64,000 nucleotides of DNA from Latrodectus hesperus (Eukaryota > Arthropoda > Arachnida > Araneae > Theridiidae): assembly GCA_037975125.1 (NCBI GenBank), contig CM075858.1, positions 70,032,042 through 70,096,041 of the forward strand, given 5' to 3'. The first letter of the stretch is position 1, and the number at the start of each line of letters is the position of its first letter. Of the stretch, positions 42,705 through 53,599 are shown piece after piece. The translations under genes were made by a program, and so were the position numbers. Under the pieces are notes generated by a model, which did no database searches, was not told the origin of the DNA, and worked only from the letters and a program-made list of their open reading frames with translations.

Positions 42705-43016
42705 TTTTTGGCATTCAAAGAAGCTGCAGTTGCATCAGCATATTTCCTGTACCTAGCCCTGAGTTGGGCTCTACCAGTTAGATAGAAGCTTCCGGATGGA
42801 TTCTTGTGGGAGTTTGAAGCAAAGACCAAACAGAGAACCCTCAATACTTGGCCTGCCATTCCCAGGTATATCATTTCTCTTGGAGGTTATCGTGACCACG
42901 CCCAGTTTTAACATGCCTTTAGTGAATACGACGGATTGTAGCTTAAGCCGAGATTCGAACTCACTACCTATCAATAATGAGCAAGACACAAAATTACCAA
43001 TCAGGCCCCCGCGGTC
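42705..43016 (-). mobile_element. tRNA-derived SINE, 312 bp, minus strand
   Basis: Read on the minus strand from 43016 the head starts GACCGCGGGGGCCTGATTGG, with a B-box in GAGTTCGAATCTCGG. The body is less AT-rich than its surroundings and ends TTCTTTGAATGCCAAAAA. Flanking repeats TTTCAATGA at 42696-42704 and 43017-43025 (9 bp) support the limits. Long open frames on both strands here (42796-43092 plus, 43154-42771 minus) are by-products of composition. The body is unlike the 185-bp SINE and the 7268/29955 pair. Confidence 0.72.
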
Positions 43017-43025
43017 TTTCAATGA

Positions 43026-43448
43026 AGCTTTGGGTGCAATCCAAGCCCCATATATTGGATGCGCCTCAATTGGGGTGAAAAAAATGCTTTGAAAATTTGT
43101 TGAAATGTGTATAAAAGTGTATAAATTTATATGAAGAATAATTTGATAAACCAATAAGACACATTTCGATCACAAATATTTGTTTTATTTTCATTAGCAG
43201 CCAAGAAATATAAATAAAAATCATCGCAGTGAATATAAACACATCTGGCCCACACATTATTTTGTTGATACAATAAACTCTGCAAATGTTTCACATTAGA
43301 CATGTGGAAAATATTGGGAGGGGCGCTAACCTCTTAACGTACTCTCATCTTAACGTATTTTTCTTACCTTATATTCAGATGCAGATTTTTTAAAATTATT
43401 TGGTCGATTAGTTCTCGATGGTCTATTCACTTATGTAAATGGCTCTTC
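43026..43448. other. Unassigned DNA
   Basis: A less AT-rich flank (43026-43090) gives way to AT-rich DNA. No gene is recognised. Confidence 0.4.
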
Positions 43449-43458
43449 TATAATGTGT

Positions 43459-45966
43459 TCACGTGTGATGGCAACGGCCAAGTTCCACAGGATAATAAAT
43501 CAGCTGCTGACATTATGGGTAAATTCTATAAAAGCATAAGTACCTTGTCCTTTGACGAGAATGACAATTTGAAAAAGACTGGCAGAAAAATGATCCATAA
43601 ATGCCGCAGCTCCTCTTCGGGAGATTCCGTTATCTATGATAATTGCTCAATGTTAGAGTTGTCTCGCTCTGGAAACTTTGGACGGTAGAAAATCTCCTGG
43701 TCCTGATAATATATATGGCCCCATGATTCAACATCTAGGTTGTACAGGATTATTGGAGCTCTTTAATCTTTCATTGAGAATGGGTCGTCTGTCCTGGAAG
43801 TGGAAAAGGGCCATTATCATCCCAGTTGAAAAACCTGGAAAGGATGCTAGCTCCCTAGAGAGCTACAGGCCAATCTCTTTCTTGTAAGCTCTTGGCGAGA
43901 TTTATTTTAGCCAGATTAAATTTTTATTTGTCCACAAATGGCCTGCTACCTAGGAGCAATATGGATTTAGACGAGGTTATAGCACCATTGATAAGATATT
44001 ATTTTTCTGCCAGAATATTAAGGATTTATAGAACATTAAGCCTACTAATAATACTGCTGCTGTCCTTTTGGACATGTCCAGGGTTTTTGACAGAGGCTGA
44101 AGACAAAAATTAATTATTAAACTTCATGACGTTTTTGGCATTCGGGATAGATTTCTGCCTTGGATTTGAGACTTTTTACAGAATAGATCTATACGAGTTA
44201 AATATAAAAATACTATGTCTGATCCTTTCGGACTTAATCATGGCCTACCGCAGGGGTCTGTTCTAAGCCCAATACTGTTTTTATATGTTACTGGGCTTGA
44301 AAAGGTAGTCAATAAATACAGTAATGTGGGACTATTTGCCGAAAATATTGTCCTTTGGTCTTCTGACGTAGGAAAAATTGAGACTAATTTCAACAATGCT
44401 CTTGTTGAGATCTGTACATTTGATCAATCACATAAATTGATTTTCAATAGCTCAAAGTCAACGGTTATTTTTTTACCACTAGTGGGCATGTCTATAATTA
44501 CAAACCAATTATTTTTATGAATGGAAATCAATTAGTTTATACAAAAAATGCCAAGAACCTGGGGTATATTCTAGACCAGGAAATACTGAGTAGCAGACTA
44601 ACAGACATATAGAAGCTTAGGTAGACAATTGTAGGAAAAGACTTAATATTGTCAAATCAATTTCTGGACGTGACTGGGGTGCAGACGCTAGTACGCTAAG
44701 GACAACATACACCTCACTAGTCATTCCTATTTTGAATATGGATTCCCGATTTGTTTTTCTGCATCTGAGGTTAACTTAAGTAAACTAGAACGAGTACAAT
44801 TGAGCACTGCAAGAATAATCACTGGTCTGCGTAATAGCTGGCCTAACAGTATTGTACGAGAGTGACTACCACCCCTCTCTTTGAGGAGGTTACTGCCTGG
44901 TTAAATACTATAATAAGCTATTTAGTTAGAATGATCAACACAGAACTTCTGTTTACCTTCATTCTTAGAGCAATAACAAGCGCTTAAAGAAACATAGTCC
45001 TTTTTCCATGGCTTATGATATGGGCTTGTTTTCTTTTCAAGTGGAATCTCATTCCTTGAGGCCTTTCCCCTATTTCAGTTGGACTCTGATCGAATTCATT
45101 TTCATTCAGAGCTTTTGATTATAGTGAATAAAGGGTCTAATATACCAGATTCTATTAGGCAGATTGCTTTTAATACAATTAATAGCATCCCTCATTTAGC
45201 ATTAAAAATTTATACTGATGGCAGCAAGGGCGACGGCACTATTTCTGAGAGCGGTGTGTATATTGAGTCATCTGATGGTAGTTGACATAAGAGTTAGAAA
45301 TGCTAACTATTGTTTGGTTTTTAGATTGGAACTTATAGCTATCTATGAGAGATTGAAATTTATAAATACGACCTCTGAACTTGCTTTTAGAAACGTCTGG
45401 ATACTAATGGACAGTTGTGCCTCTATACAGCACCTGTCTCATTGGACGACCATTGGGGATAAGACAAGTTTGAATATTTTAGACCTTGTGACACGACTTT
45501 CTAATAAACACTCTATACATTTTCAAAGGGTTCCTTCCCATGTTGGATTGAGTGGTAACGAAACTGCAGATAGCTTGGCTAAGTCTGGCACTGCTGATAC
45601 CTTGCAGGACAACACTATTCTAACGTTTTCGGAAATCTCCATTTTTAAATAGATGGAATTAAACGCAATTTGGAGAGATCCACCAACCCACTCTTCGTAC
45701 TTAGGGAAAAACCCTGTTGGTGGCACCAAATAAGTATCCCTAGGATAATGTAGATTGCTCTTTCACGTTTTTTGAGTGGCCACATTAGGTCCCTTTATTT
45801 TCAACAGGGCCAGAAAGTCTTTCTGGAGTGTCACTGGTACCAGGCTGATAAGGCCTCCCCGAGACATATTCTTGGCTGTGTGAATTTTACTGTGAACGAG
45901 GTTGTGGAGAATCCGAATTTATTTTTAGATTTTTTAATGATTTTTAGTTTTATGGAGATGTTTTAG
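43459..45966 (+). pseudogene. LINE ORF2 pseudogene: reverse transcriptase, RNase H, C-terminal domain
   Basis: Blocks occur in order across several frames. They are CDGNGQVPQDNKSAADIMGK (43467), RKSPGPDNIYGPMIQ (43684), EKPGKDASSLESYRPIS (about 43829), LDMSRVFDR (about 44068), GLPQGSVLSPILF (44242), and FAENIVLWSS (about 44333), where the family has FADD. RNase H follows with KIYTDGSK (about 45207), ILMDSCASI (about 45400) and VPSHVGLSGNETADSLAK (about 45529). The C-terminal block SGHIRSLYFQQGQKVFLEC...ASPRHILGC starts at 45775. Loss of both aspartates of the FADD motif, plus many frameshifts and stops, means the enzyme is dead. The family is an RNase H-bearing LINE of the I/R1/LOA type; the clade is not decided here. 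Confidence 0.92.
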
Positions 45967-45999
45967 ATTATCTACATCTGGGATTTGAAACAATAACAA
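43459..45999 (+). mobile_element. 5'-truncated LINE with 10-bp TSD, 2.5 kb
   Basis: Perfect 10-bp repeats TATAATGTGT at 43449-43458 and 46000-46009 flank a LINE covering reverse transcriptase, RNase H and the C-terminal region. The tail is GAAACAATAACAA, similar in style to the AAC-rich tail of the fragment at 10227. The 5' truncation falls just before DNKSAADIMGKFY, upstream of the reverse transcriptase core. No endonuclease domain is present. Confidence 0.85.
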
Positions 46000-46225
46000 T
46001 ATAATGTGTATATTTAGTCTATGAACTTCATCAAGCTAATCCCTAGAAGTCTTGTTACCTGTGCTTTCTGTGACTGTTTTGAGTAAAAATTCCCCAAGTT
46101 CGATCGCAGGCATTTTTGGCCGCAGCATGCCATATTTGGATCTCACACCCTAAAGATCAACCAACCCAGGCATTTTTGAGCAATAAGAGATGGATGTTTC
46201 GTTTGTTTTTCTGCATTCACCTATA

Positions 46226-47767
46226 GTACACTCACTTCTAAAAGTTAAGCATGGAGAGGAAAATGCCAATTTTCTGAAGCCAATCAGAAGTGTAGAGGAT
46301 GCTAATCGCTGCAGAGGTAGTGGAAGTATGCAAATATGTTAAGTAACAGCCAATCAATCTTTCATGTCAAGAAATATGCAAAAAGAGCAGTCTTATAAGA
46401 TACCAGCTTTATGAAGGGTTACAGAAGGTGATTGTAAGTGCTAATAGAGAAAGAAGGTGTTTAAAACTTTCATACAATTTGCTTTCAAGTATTTCTATGA
46501 CTTTCAGATGACGAATGGAAGATTCTGAGCGCTGGCGTGCTGTGGGGCGCATTGAAGCATGACAGTTGATCTCAAATGTTGCTCTTTTCTTCGGCGTTCA
46601 TTCTGTAATTTCACGTTTATGGAAACAATTCCAAACCACACAGACAGTTGTCTGAAGGCCCGTAGCCTTTCGCCCAAGGGTTAGAAACCCCGCGAAAGAT
46701 CGATATATTGCGATTTTAGCCAAGCGGAATCACAGAATGACCTCCACACGTGTAGCATCTATGGTTACAACGTCCGTTGGTAAGGTGATATCTGCAGCTA
46801 CTGTATGCCGAAGATTACATATGAGTGGACTGTAAGCCCGGATAACTCAAGTTTGTGTTTGTCTATCCGTCCAATCAAGAGGGGCATGATTAAAGTGGTT
46901 CCGGGAACATGTCAATTGGACTGTCTGACTGGTGCAATGTTCTATTTACTGATGAGTTCAATATTTGATCTGGAATAAGATGACAAGAGTGTAAGGATAT
47001 GGCTTGAACAAAGAACATGCAACCAAGCCCCAAAATATCACCGAACATCACGCATTCCGAGGAGGAAGCATTATGGTGTGGGCAGGGATTTCATTAGGAT
47101 ACCACATTGACCTGCAGATCTTTAAACGGCGTTCTGTGACAACTTTCCGGTATCGAGATGAAGTCCTAGAACACATTATGAGATTGTACGCTGCAGCAGT
47201 TAACTCTACTTTTGTTTTAATGAACGATAACGCACGTCCCTATAAGTTAACATCGTCGATGACTACCTGGAGAGTGAAGGGATTGCGCGTATGGCGTATC
47301 CAACATATTCGCCCGACCTTAATTTAATTGAAAATCTATGGGATACTATCGGCCGTGTTCTATCTTCACGTTTCTCACCTCCACTCATTCTTATTGAGGT
47401 GGAAACTGCTTTACAAGAAGAATGGCTGTTGCTTAATTCTGCGGCGGTTGAACACCTAATTGAAAGCATGGTCACAAGGTGTAAACTTTGTATGAAGATG
47501 AGGGGGATCACATACTCTATAAATGTTCTTTTTTTCATTTTATTATGTATATTTTCACTTTATACCTAATTCTGTTTAAATCTCTGGCATGTCATTATCT
47601 GATAACTGACAAAAATTTAATATTGTTTTTATTTCTGTATATAGTTATTGATTTTATTTTATGCATAAATACATATGCTACTTTCCTGCCGAATTTTGTG
47701 TCAATCAAAGCATGTTGATTTTTTGGCATTTTACACCTTCGTGCTTAACTTTTGGAAGTGAATGCAT
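46226..47767 (+). mobile_element. Tc1-like DNA transposon with terminal inverted repeats, 1.54 kb
   Basis: TA dinucleotides at 46224-46225 and 47768-47769 bound an element with inverted ends: ACTTCTAAAAGTTAAGCA at left (about 46233-46251) and the inverse complement ACTTCCAAAAGTTAAGCA at right (about 47742-47759). The size and TA target fit Tc1-like elements. It carries one transposase pseudogene. The ends are well kept compared with the gene, so the copy might still have been mobilised in trans after the gene died. Confidence 0.92.
46514..47515 (+). pseudogene. Tc1-like transposase pseudogene
   Basis: The start MEDSERWRAVGRIEA at 46514 is followed by a stop. Homology then continues in other frames: VALFFGVHSVISRLWKQFQ (paired-like DNA-binding region), RYIAILAKRNHRMTSTRV, VISAATVCRRLHMSGL, FTDE (46945), KPQNITEHHAFRGGSIMVW (about 47032), VLMNDNARPY (about 47215), and YSPDLNLIENLWD (about 47303), ending LCMKMRG near 47503. 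This is a DD34E transposase of the Tc1 type, which cuts and pastes the element at TA sites. The first Asp, second Asp and Glu can all be found, but in three different frames, with several stops between. The MDDN block reads MNDN. It is inactive. Confidence 0.92.
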
Positions 47768-47821
47768 TATTTTTCATTTTTTGAACGCTGTGTTAATTAT
47801 TTTCACTGAAGTGGTGCTCTA

Positions 47822-47907
47822 AGTAGGTTGTATATTAACAGTCACGACGAAACCTGAAAAACTTCCGTTTTTCAAGTTTCGTCGTGTCTGTTAATATACA
47901 ATCTACT
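47822..47907. repeat. 86-base near-perfect hairpin
   Basis: Arms 47822-47862 and 47867-47907 pair over 41 positions with three mismatches around a TTCC loop. The arms contain GTATATTAACAG and CGACGAAAC. Base composition at the loop end is less AT-rich than the surroundings. It lies 55 bp beyond the right end of the Tc1 element but is not its terminal repeat. It could be a foldback mini-element or a precursor-type hairpin. Confidence 0.9.
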
Positions 47908-50900
47908 AAGTGTGAATTCGGTAGAGATATTATAATTACAATAATCATAGGCCATTAGATTTTTCCCTTCGTAGTTTCCAAGTCTTTCTGTTAATGTGGT
48001 ATTGAAAGGAAAACGAGTAAAAAGTTTTAATTCCTGTGAAGATAATCCTTTTATGCTGTTGTTTTTAATTTAATATTTAGTTAAAAGAACTGGATTTTGT
48101 TTCATGAGTATTTTATCTTTTAATTTTTTATTTTATTTTTATTTTTTTCCCCATTGGAAAATCAGAATTAGATAATTTTGAAATATATCTCCCAGTTGCT
48201 AATTCTCTAATCTATATTGTAAATTCTGTAATTTCCAATTGTATAAATTCTATTTGAACTAATATTCTCTCCAGTAAGTAAATAATTTGTTAGAAAAATA
48301 CTGTCTGCTTTGTTATATTCGCCAAAAAAGATTCCGTGCCAATAATTCACACATTTTCTCGGCAAATTAGTGTTAATAAGAATAAAATGTAATGAGGTAG
48401 TAAATTGTGTGTGTGTATTGCAAACTTCACGAGTGCCAATTTTTCAAAGTTAAAAATCTGCTTTATATTTTTTCAAATTCATTTAAAAATCTATTAAGAA
48501 ATTAGAAATTTGATAAGCTTAATAATTTAAATGTAACTGTTTTATAAAATCAAAGAAAAAAATAATTATTAATGTGAACGCATTATGTGGCATACAGCTA
48601 TTCAACCAGATTATTTAAATTATGAATGGTTTAGTGAAAACTTGCACCAGTTTCTTAAAAACATTAATATATTCTCCTGAAAAAACTACAATAAAAATTG
48701 TTTCGAAAATGGATTATATAGTGAATGAGTTTCTATATTAATATATTTCATGCTGAAAATGAGCTTAGGTTTTCATAACTTTACATTGTGTAAAATTTTG
48801 TAGTATAAATATCAGTTTTAAGATATTGCTTAAAAATGTACATATAGTTATGTTATTATAATAAATACAAATTTTATAATATTCATCGAAAGCTATCAAT
48901 TATTAGGAATCATTGAGTGCTATGCATAATCATAAAAAAATTATTTTGGATAAATATATGTGTGCTATCTATTGAATAAACTTTGTATTCTGTTTTTCCG
49001 TTAAATTTTCTTCTGCTGTTGAATTGAGAAGATGTTCGAAATGGGAAAAAGAACTTTTATATGGATGTTGATCTTTTTATACTTAAAACTTTGGTTTTGT
49101 TTCAATTCAGAATTTTGATTAACGCATTTCCAGTTAATTTAAGCGTTATTAATGCAGAGATAAATTAAAAATGCATAATTAATTCAGTGTAAAGTTGCCT
49201 ACGCCATGATGTGATTTAAACCACATGTAACACCATTCGCATATGACTCAGAACCCAGCAAATTTCAAGAACGGAAGCAAATTTTACAATTTCAGGTCTG
49301 CATGTCCTCTTGTGTTATGTAGAAAAAATTGTAAGGCCTCTAATACCCCATTCTTCATGCAATCCCTAAGAGTAATTGTTTTTAGAAAAAATAAAGATAA
49401 CCGATTTGTTTTTCAATTTTTGAGAAAAGTATTGATTATGCACTATTGCGAGTACATATTTTCGCTTTTATCAATACGCCGCTTTTCGATGTTTATTGGA
49501 AGTGGATGAAAGGAATTCCTAGTGCTCCACATATCATGCGATTTTCTTACTAAAAATAATAAATAAAAATAAATAAAATTTTTTGTGCACAACAGTGTTT
49601 AAAACAAAACAAAGTAAATTGTATTTATTATTAAAAATATTAAATTTTATTTTACTAAATCACATTTCCTCGAAATTTGAGTGATCATTTTCTACTGGAA
49701 GCTTATGCCCTCAAAAGTTGGTGTGTGGGTCCGTTGGCCTCTCCTGCTAGTCACATGTAGAGATGGTAGTTATTTAATGGAACTGTTATTTAAGAACCGT
49801 TATCAACTAATAATCGTTTAATAGATAAAGCGTTCTTCAAAAATTATGTTATTAAGATAACGTTTTTTTCCGTAACTGCTGAAATCGTGTATCGACTCAT
49901 ATGTAATTTCCTATTAATAGCATTAACGCTAACCTATTGGTTAGATTGAATATGTATAATATCGATAATTTTTAATAACACAAATTGTGTATTGGAATTA
50001 TAAAAATAACAGTAAAATCATTAGTCACCTTACTTAAATCAGAAACTTGAATATTTATTCATTTCATTTTTCACATGAGTAAACTATACTATTTTTTGAA
50101 AATATAATTTTCCATTCCTACTTTTATTTATTTATTTTGTTCAGAATTTGCCAACAATGTAATAATTTCAGTCGAATAAATCATCTGAAAGAATTTATCA
50201 CGTAAAAGAATTATTATTGGAACTTAATTTTTAATTTAAAATATTTTTAGAATATCGGAGAATTTCTTAAATACAATAAATACAAAATTAATTTTCAAAT
50301 TCCAAAATTTCAGCAATAATATACCTGAAATAAAATTAAGTAATTTAATTTAATAAGAAATTTTTAAGAAGAAATGCTTCCAATTTTAAACCATAAATTA
50401 TTCATTGTTTTTATTTTTGTTATCTTGTCTATAGAAAAACAATATGCAAGTGTACCAAAAAGTTCGAATAAAAAGCTTTGCCAATAATATTGTTTTTTGT
50501 GTAGACAATACGAGTAAAGCTTTTTATTTTGAATTAAGTGAGATAATTTTTTTGTTTACTTGTGTATTTATCATCTTGTGAAATTTCTTCCAAGTTCACG
50601 AACTCATTCCCTTTACATTCACTTGCGCTTTTATTATTAAGATTTTAAAAGTTGTATTTTTGTTAATGAATATACACATTTATCTAAAACTCACCTTGAA
50701 TATTTATAGGTTAGTATTCAAAGACAACAATCAAATTATATACATAATTAAAATGAAAATGCGAATAATTTAAAAATCTATGCAATTAATTACCAAGTAT
50801 TAAAATTGTAATTATCAATTAGAATTTTAAAAATATTTACACCGTAACAATTTATGGTCGATGTTTCATAATATGGTGAATTTAAAATAAACGAGGAAGG

Positions 50901-50967
50901 TACATTAAAGTAATATTTAAAAAACAACGGATTTAATCACTATATTTACATGCATATTTTTTTACAG
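47908..50967. other. AT-rich non-coding DNA
   Basis: About 3 kb with no recognisable gene. An 88-residue open frame at 49243-49509 has no identifiable domain. A hairpin lies at 50467-50528. Confidence 0.5.
50467..50528. repeat. 62-base bulged hairpin
   Basis: Outer arms AATAAAAAGCTTT (50467-50479) and its exact complement (50516-50528) enclose an internal loop and a second short stem (TATTGT with ACAATA). The overall shape is within the size range of a microRNA precursor, but there is no other support. Confidence 0.55.
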
Positions 50968-51014
50968 AATACGAACATCAGTTAATGTGCTTATCATTTT
51001 GCTGAATCAATAGG
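50968..51014 (+). other. Candidate non-coding microexon (47 nt)
   Basis: A perfect-looking acceptor (T-rich tract and TTTTTTTACAG ending at 50967) precedes 47 bases followed by GTAAGT at 51015. All three frames contain a stop, so if real it would be an untranslated or long non-coding RNA exon. A chance match is quite possible in AT-rich DNA. Confidence 0.2.
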
Positions 51015-51020
51015 GTAAGT

Positions 51021-52649
51021 CACTTCGTTTTTTGCACGAATTGCTTTTTATTTATACAGAGTTAAGTAATTTATTTTTACTTAAATTAATACTAGCTCTA
51101 TTGAGATGGATTATATTTGAAAACTTAGTTTTAATAAATATTATAAGGTCTTGATGTATTTTAATATAAAATTTACTATGTTTTTTAAATTTTGATGAAA
51201 ATTTGAGAGTTAATTCTAAATTTCGGAATAATAATAAACTGCTAATAGGTGTTCATATATTATTATAACATATTTTGTTTACTTGTAAATGGAAATTCAT
51301 AAAAAGAATTTGTATTTTTATAATTTCATGCTTGTCTTAGTTTTATTTTTCTTACAAAAGACTGTAATTAAAATTTTGAAAAATTGTCCGGAAAGTGATT
51401 CACCCTAAATGCAAAAAGACCTATTGATTTTGGCAGAATCGAGTAATTTTAGATGTCAAACTAATCATCTAAACTTTCTATAAAATGTTCAAATAATTCT
51501 TATATTGTAATTCTTATATTCTTAAATTAAGTTTCTTTATTGAATCTACTTTTCATGAAGATCTAAGATGATTCATGAAGAAAGTTACTGTTTTATTTAA
51601 TAATAAGTACAACAGCAGTAATATTGTTTTTATCCTATTCCATTGATGTAAAAAAATATGTTCAACCCCTCTCCCCCAATCTGTGCTTAAAAAAGTAAAT
51701 AATTTAATTGCACGAGTATTTAAAATAATTTTGTTCTTAGTTTATTAGAAAAATTGACAGCCCTTGTTCTAGATTTGTCACTCATATTACAATAATTTGC
51801 ATTTTATTATTGCAAATTAATTTAGTTTATTAAAATGTATAGTTTATTTTAATTTAATAAAATTCAAGAATTGTAAACAAATGTAATTATGAGTCTTTAA
51901 AATTCTTTTAACCTTCTTTAAAAATTAGTAGAAATTCTTGCTGCAGAAAATAGGACATCATTTACAGTTCTTTAAAGTTATCTAATGTGCCCAGTTGCGC
52001 TCAAGCAAAGAAAAATATGCACCTTTTTCCTGTACTAAAAATTCCAAATTTTCCAAAATAAATCAAGACCCTAATTTTGAAAAATATCGTCTTTATAAAC
52101 TGTAAAAAATATGTATTTTATTTTCCTTTTTAAAGCCAACAGAAAAAAAATTGTAATGCGAGTGAAGAGTCCCTCATTCATTGATTAAAATCTAACTTCC
52201 AAACTAAAACAAATATCAAAACACTCAATACCACGATATATTTGTAATTATTCCAGGTACGTATGACACCTGATTTCATAATACCAAACAGTTTTTAAGC
52301 AAAATTTGGAAAATACTACAGGTTGGTTTTCTTAATCGTGGTATTTCCCCAAAAACTAAATACAACTTTTCCACTGGAATTTATCTCCACCAAAAGAAGG
52401 GATATTGGCAGTAGAAATAAAAGAAATCTTTTCTTTGCATCAAAAGTTCAAAATCACCAAATCTAACCTTGAGCGAGAATGCATGCAGTGCCCAGGTATA
52501 CACTTTAACCTACTCGATATATAAAGCACTTCGGGACTTTAACCATAACTTGAATAGATGAATATATAGTGATGAGCTAGAACTAAACTAAACAACACAA
52601 ATACTAAAGAAAATGATCAAATAGGTTAGTAAAAATTTAAAAAAATTTT
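51021..52649. other. AT-rich non-coding DNA
   Basis: No gene or known repeat is seen. Confidence 0.5.
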
Positions 52650-52762
52650 TTATCAATATTTATCTCTCAATGCTCAGATTCAAACAACTCTTTCGGATAT
52701 AAATAGGAAATATGTTGCAATTAAACATGTAAGAATATTCTCAAATAACGATAATCAAATAT

Positions 52763-52813
52763 ATATCAAAAATTTTTGATATCAACAACTGCCTCCTGGC
52801 AGTTATTGATATC
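52763..52813. repeat. Palindrome and long hairpin in the first satellite unit
   Basis: A perfect 20-bp palindrome (half-site ATATCAAAAA, 52763-52782) overlaps a hairpin whose 16-base arms (52778-52793 and 52798-52813) pair with one mismatch around TCCT. Its core AACTGCC...GGCAGTT corresponds to the shorter AACTGC...GCAGTT hairpin of the later units. Confidence 0.8.
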
Positions 52814-53414
52814 ATAAATATTGTAAAACCTTAAAAATTTACTATGCTTGTTGTTTCTCTGATAATTAACTAAAAATAAAAGATACATAAGAATATTCTT
52901 GTTGGATTAATTTAAGTTTAAATGTTAAGGAAATATTTCTATATTTCCTTCATTCAGACACTACTGTCAGCGATTAAGAGATTCGCATGGGAGCTCTTTA
53001 GGAAATATGTTGCAATAAAATCTATAAGAATATTCTTAAAATTAAAGTAAATGTATGATCAATAACTATATTATACCATAACTGCCTCGTTGCAGTTGAC
53101 TTGTAAATCCCATGGGAATTTATTATGCTAGTAGTATCTAAATGACACTTTTTTAAAAGTAACAGCTAACTTCTAGAAAAAGAATATTCTTATGTAAGGT
53201 AAAATGATAAGGAAATATTTCTATATTTTATTTATTCTTAGAGTACTTCCAGCGAAGATTAAAAGATTCGCATGGGAGCTCTTTAGAAAATATATTGCAA
53301 TAAAATATATAAGAATATTCTTAAAATTTAATTATAGCAAATATGTCGATCAATTACTATATTGTATCCATAACTGCCTCGTTGCAGTTGACATGTTAAT
53401 CCCATGGGAATTTA

Positions 53415-53599
53415 AGCCGAGCTGGCAGCCGAATGGTTAGCGCTCTTGCCTTCGGTTCAACAGTTCGTGGGTTCGAATTTCCTACCTTGGGCATGGATGT
53501 TTGTAGGTGGTTCAGGAATCCACTTTAAAGCCGTAAGTCCCGGTCTAATTAAGCACTATCGTGTGCAAACAATGACCGTTGAGCGACAAACAAACCAAA
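53415..53599 (+). mobile_element. Young tRNA-derived SINE, 185 bp, 14-bp TSD, inside the satellite
   Basis: It matches the SINE at 37267 along its length: GCCGAGCTGGCAGCCGAATG, GTTCAACAGTTCGTGGGTTC, TTGGGCATGGATGTTTGTAG, and tail GAGCGACAAACAAACC. The B-box GGGTTCGAATTTCC carries a change after the core. Direct repeats CCCATGGGAATTTA at 53401-53414 and 53600-53613 come from the satellite unit itself. Both copies are 185 bp despite small indels. Confidence 0.95.

Noticed and set aside
42771..43154. 127-residue minus-strand and 98-residue plus-strand open frames
   Set aside because: Both lie mostly within a tRNA-derived SINE and its flank. Neither resembles a protein.
46080..46160. Another tRNA-derived SINE with an AGTTCGATCGC box
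   Set aside because: Only a single B-box-like match; no A-box at the right distance and no TSD.
49243..49509. 88-residue open frame as a host gene
   Set aside because: No domain or conserved motif seen; length is within chance for a 64-kb AT-rich window.
53204..53440. 78-residue open frame in a satellite unit
   Set aside because: The frame is closed in the other units and runs into the inserted SINE.
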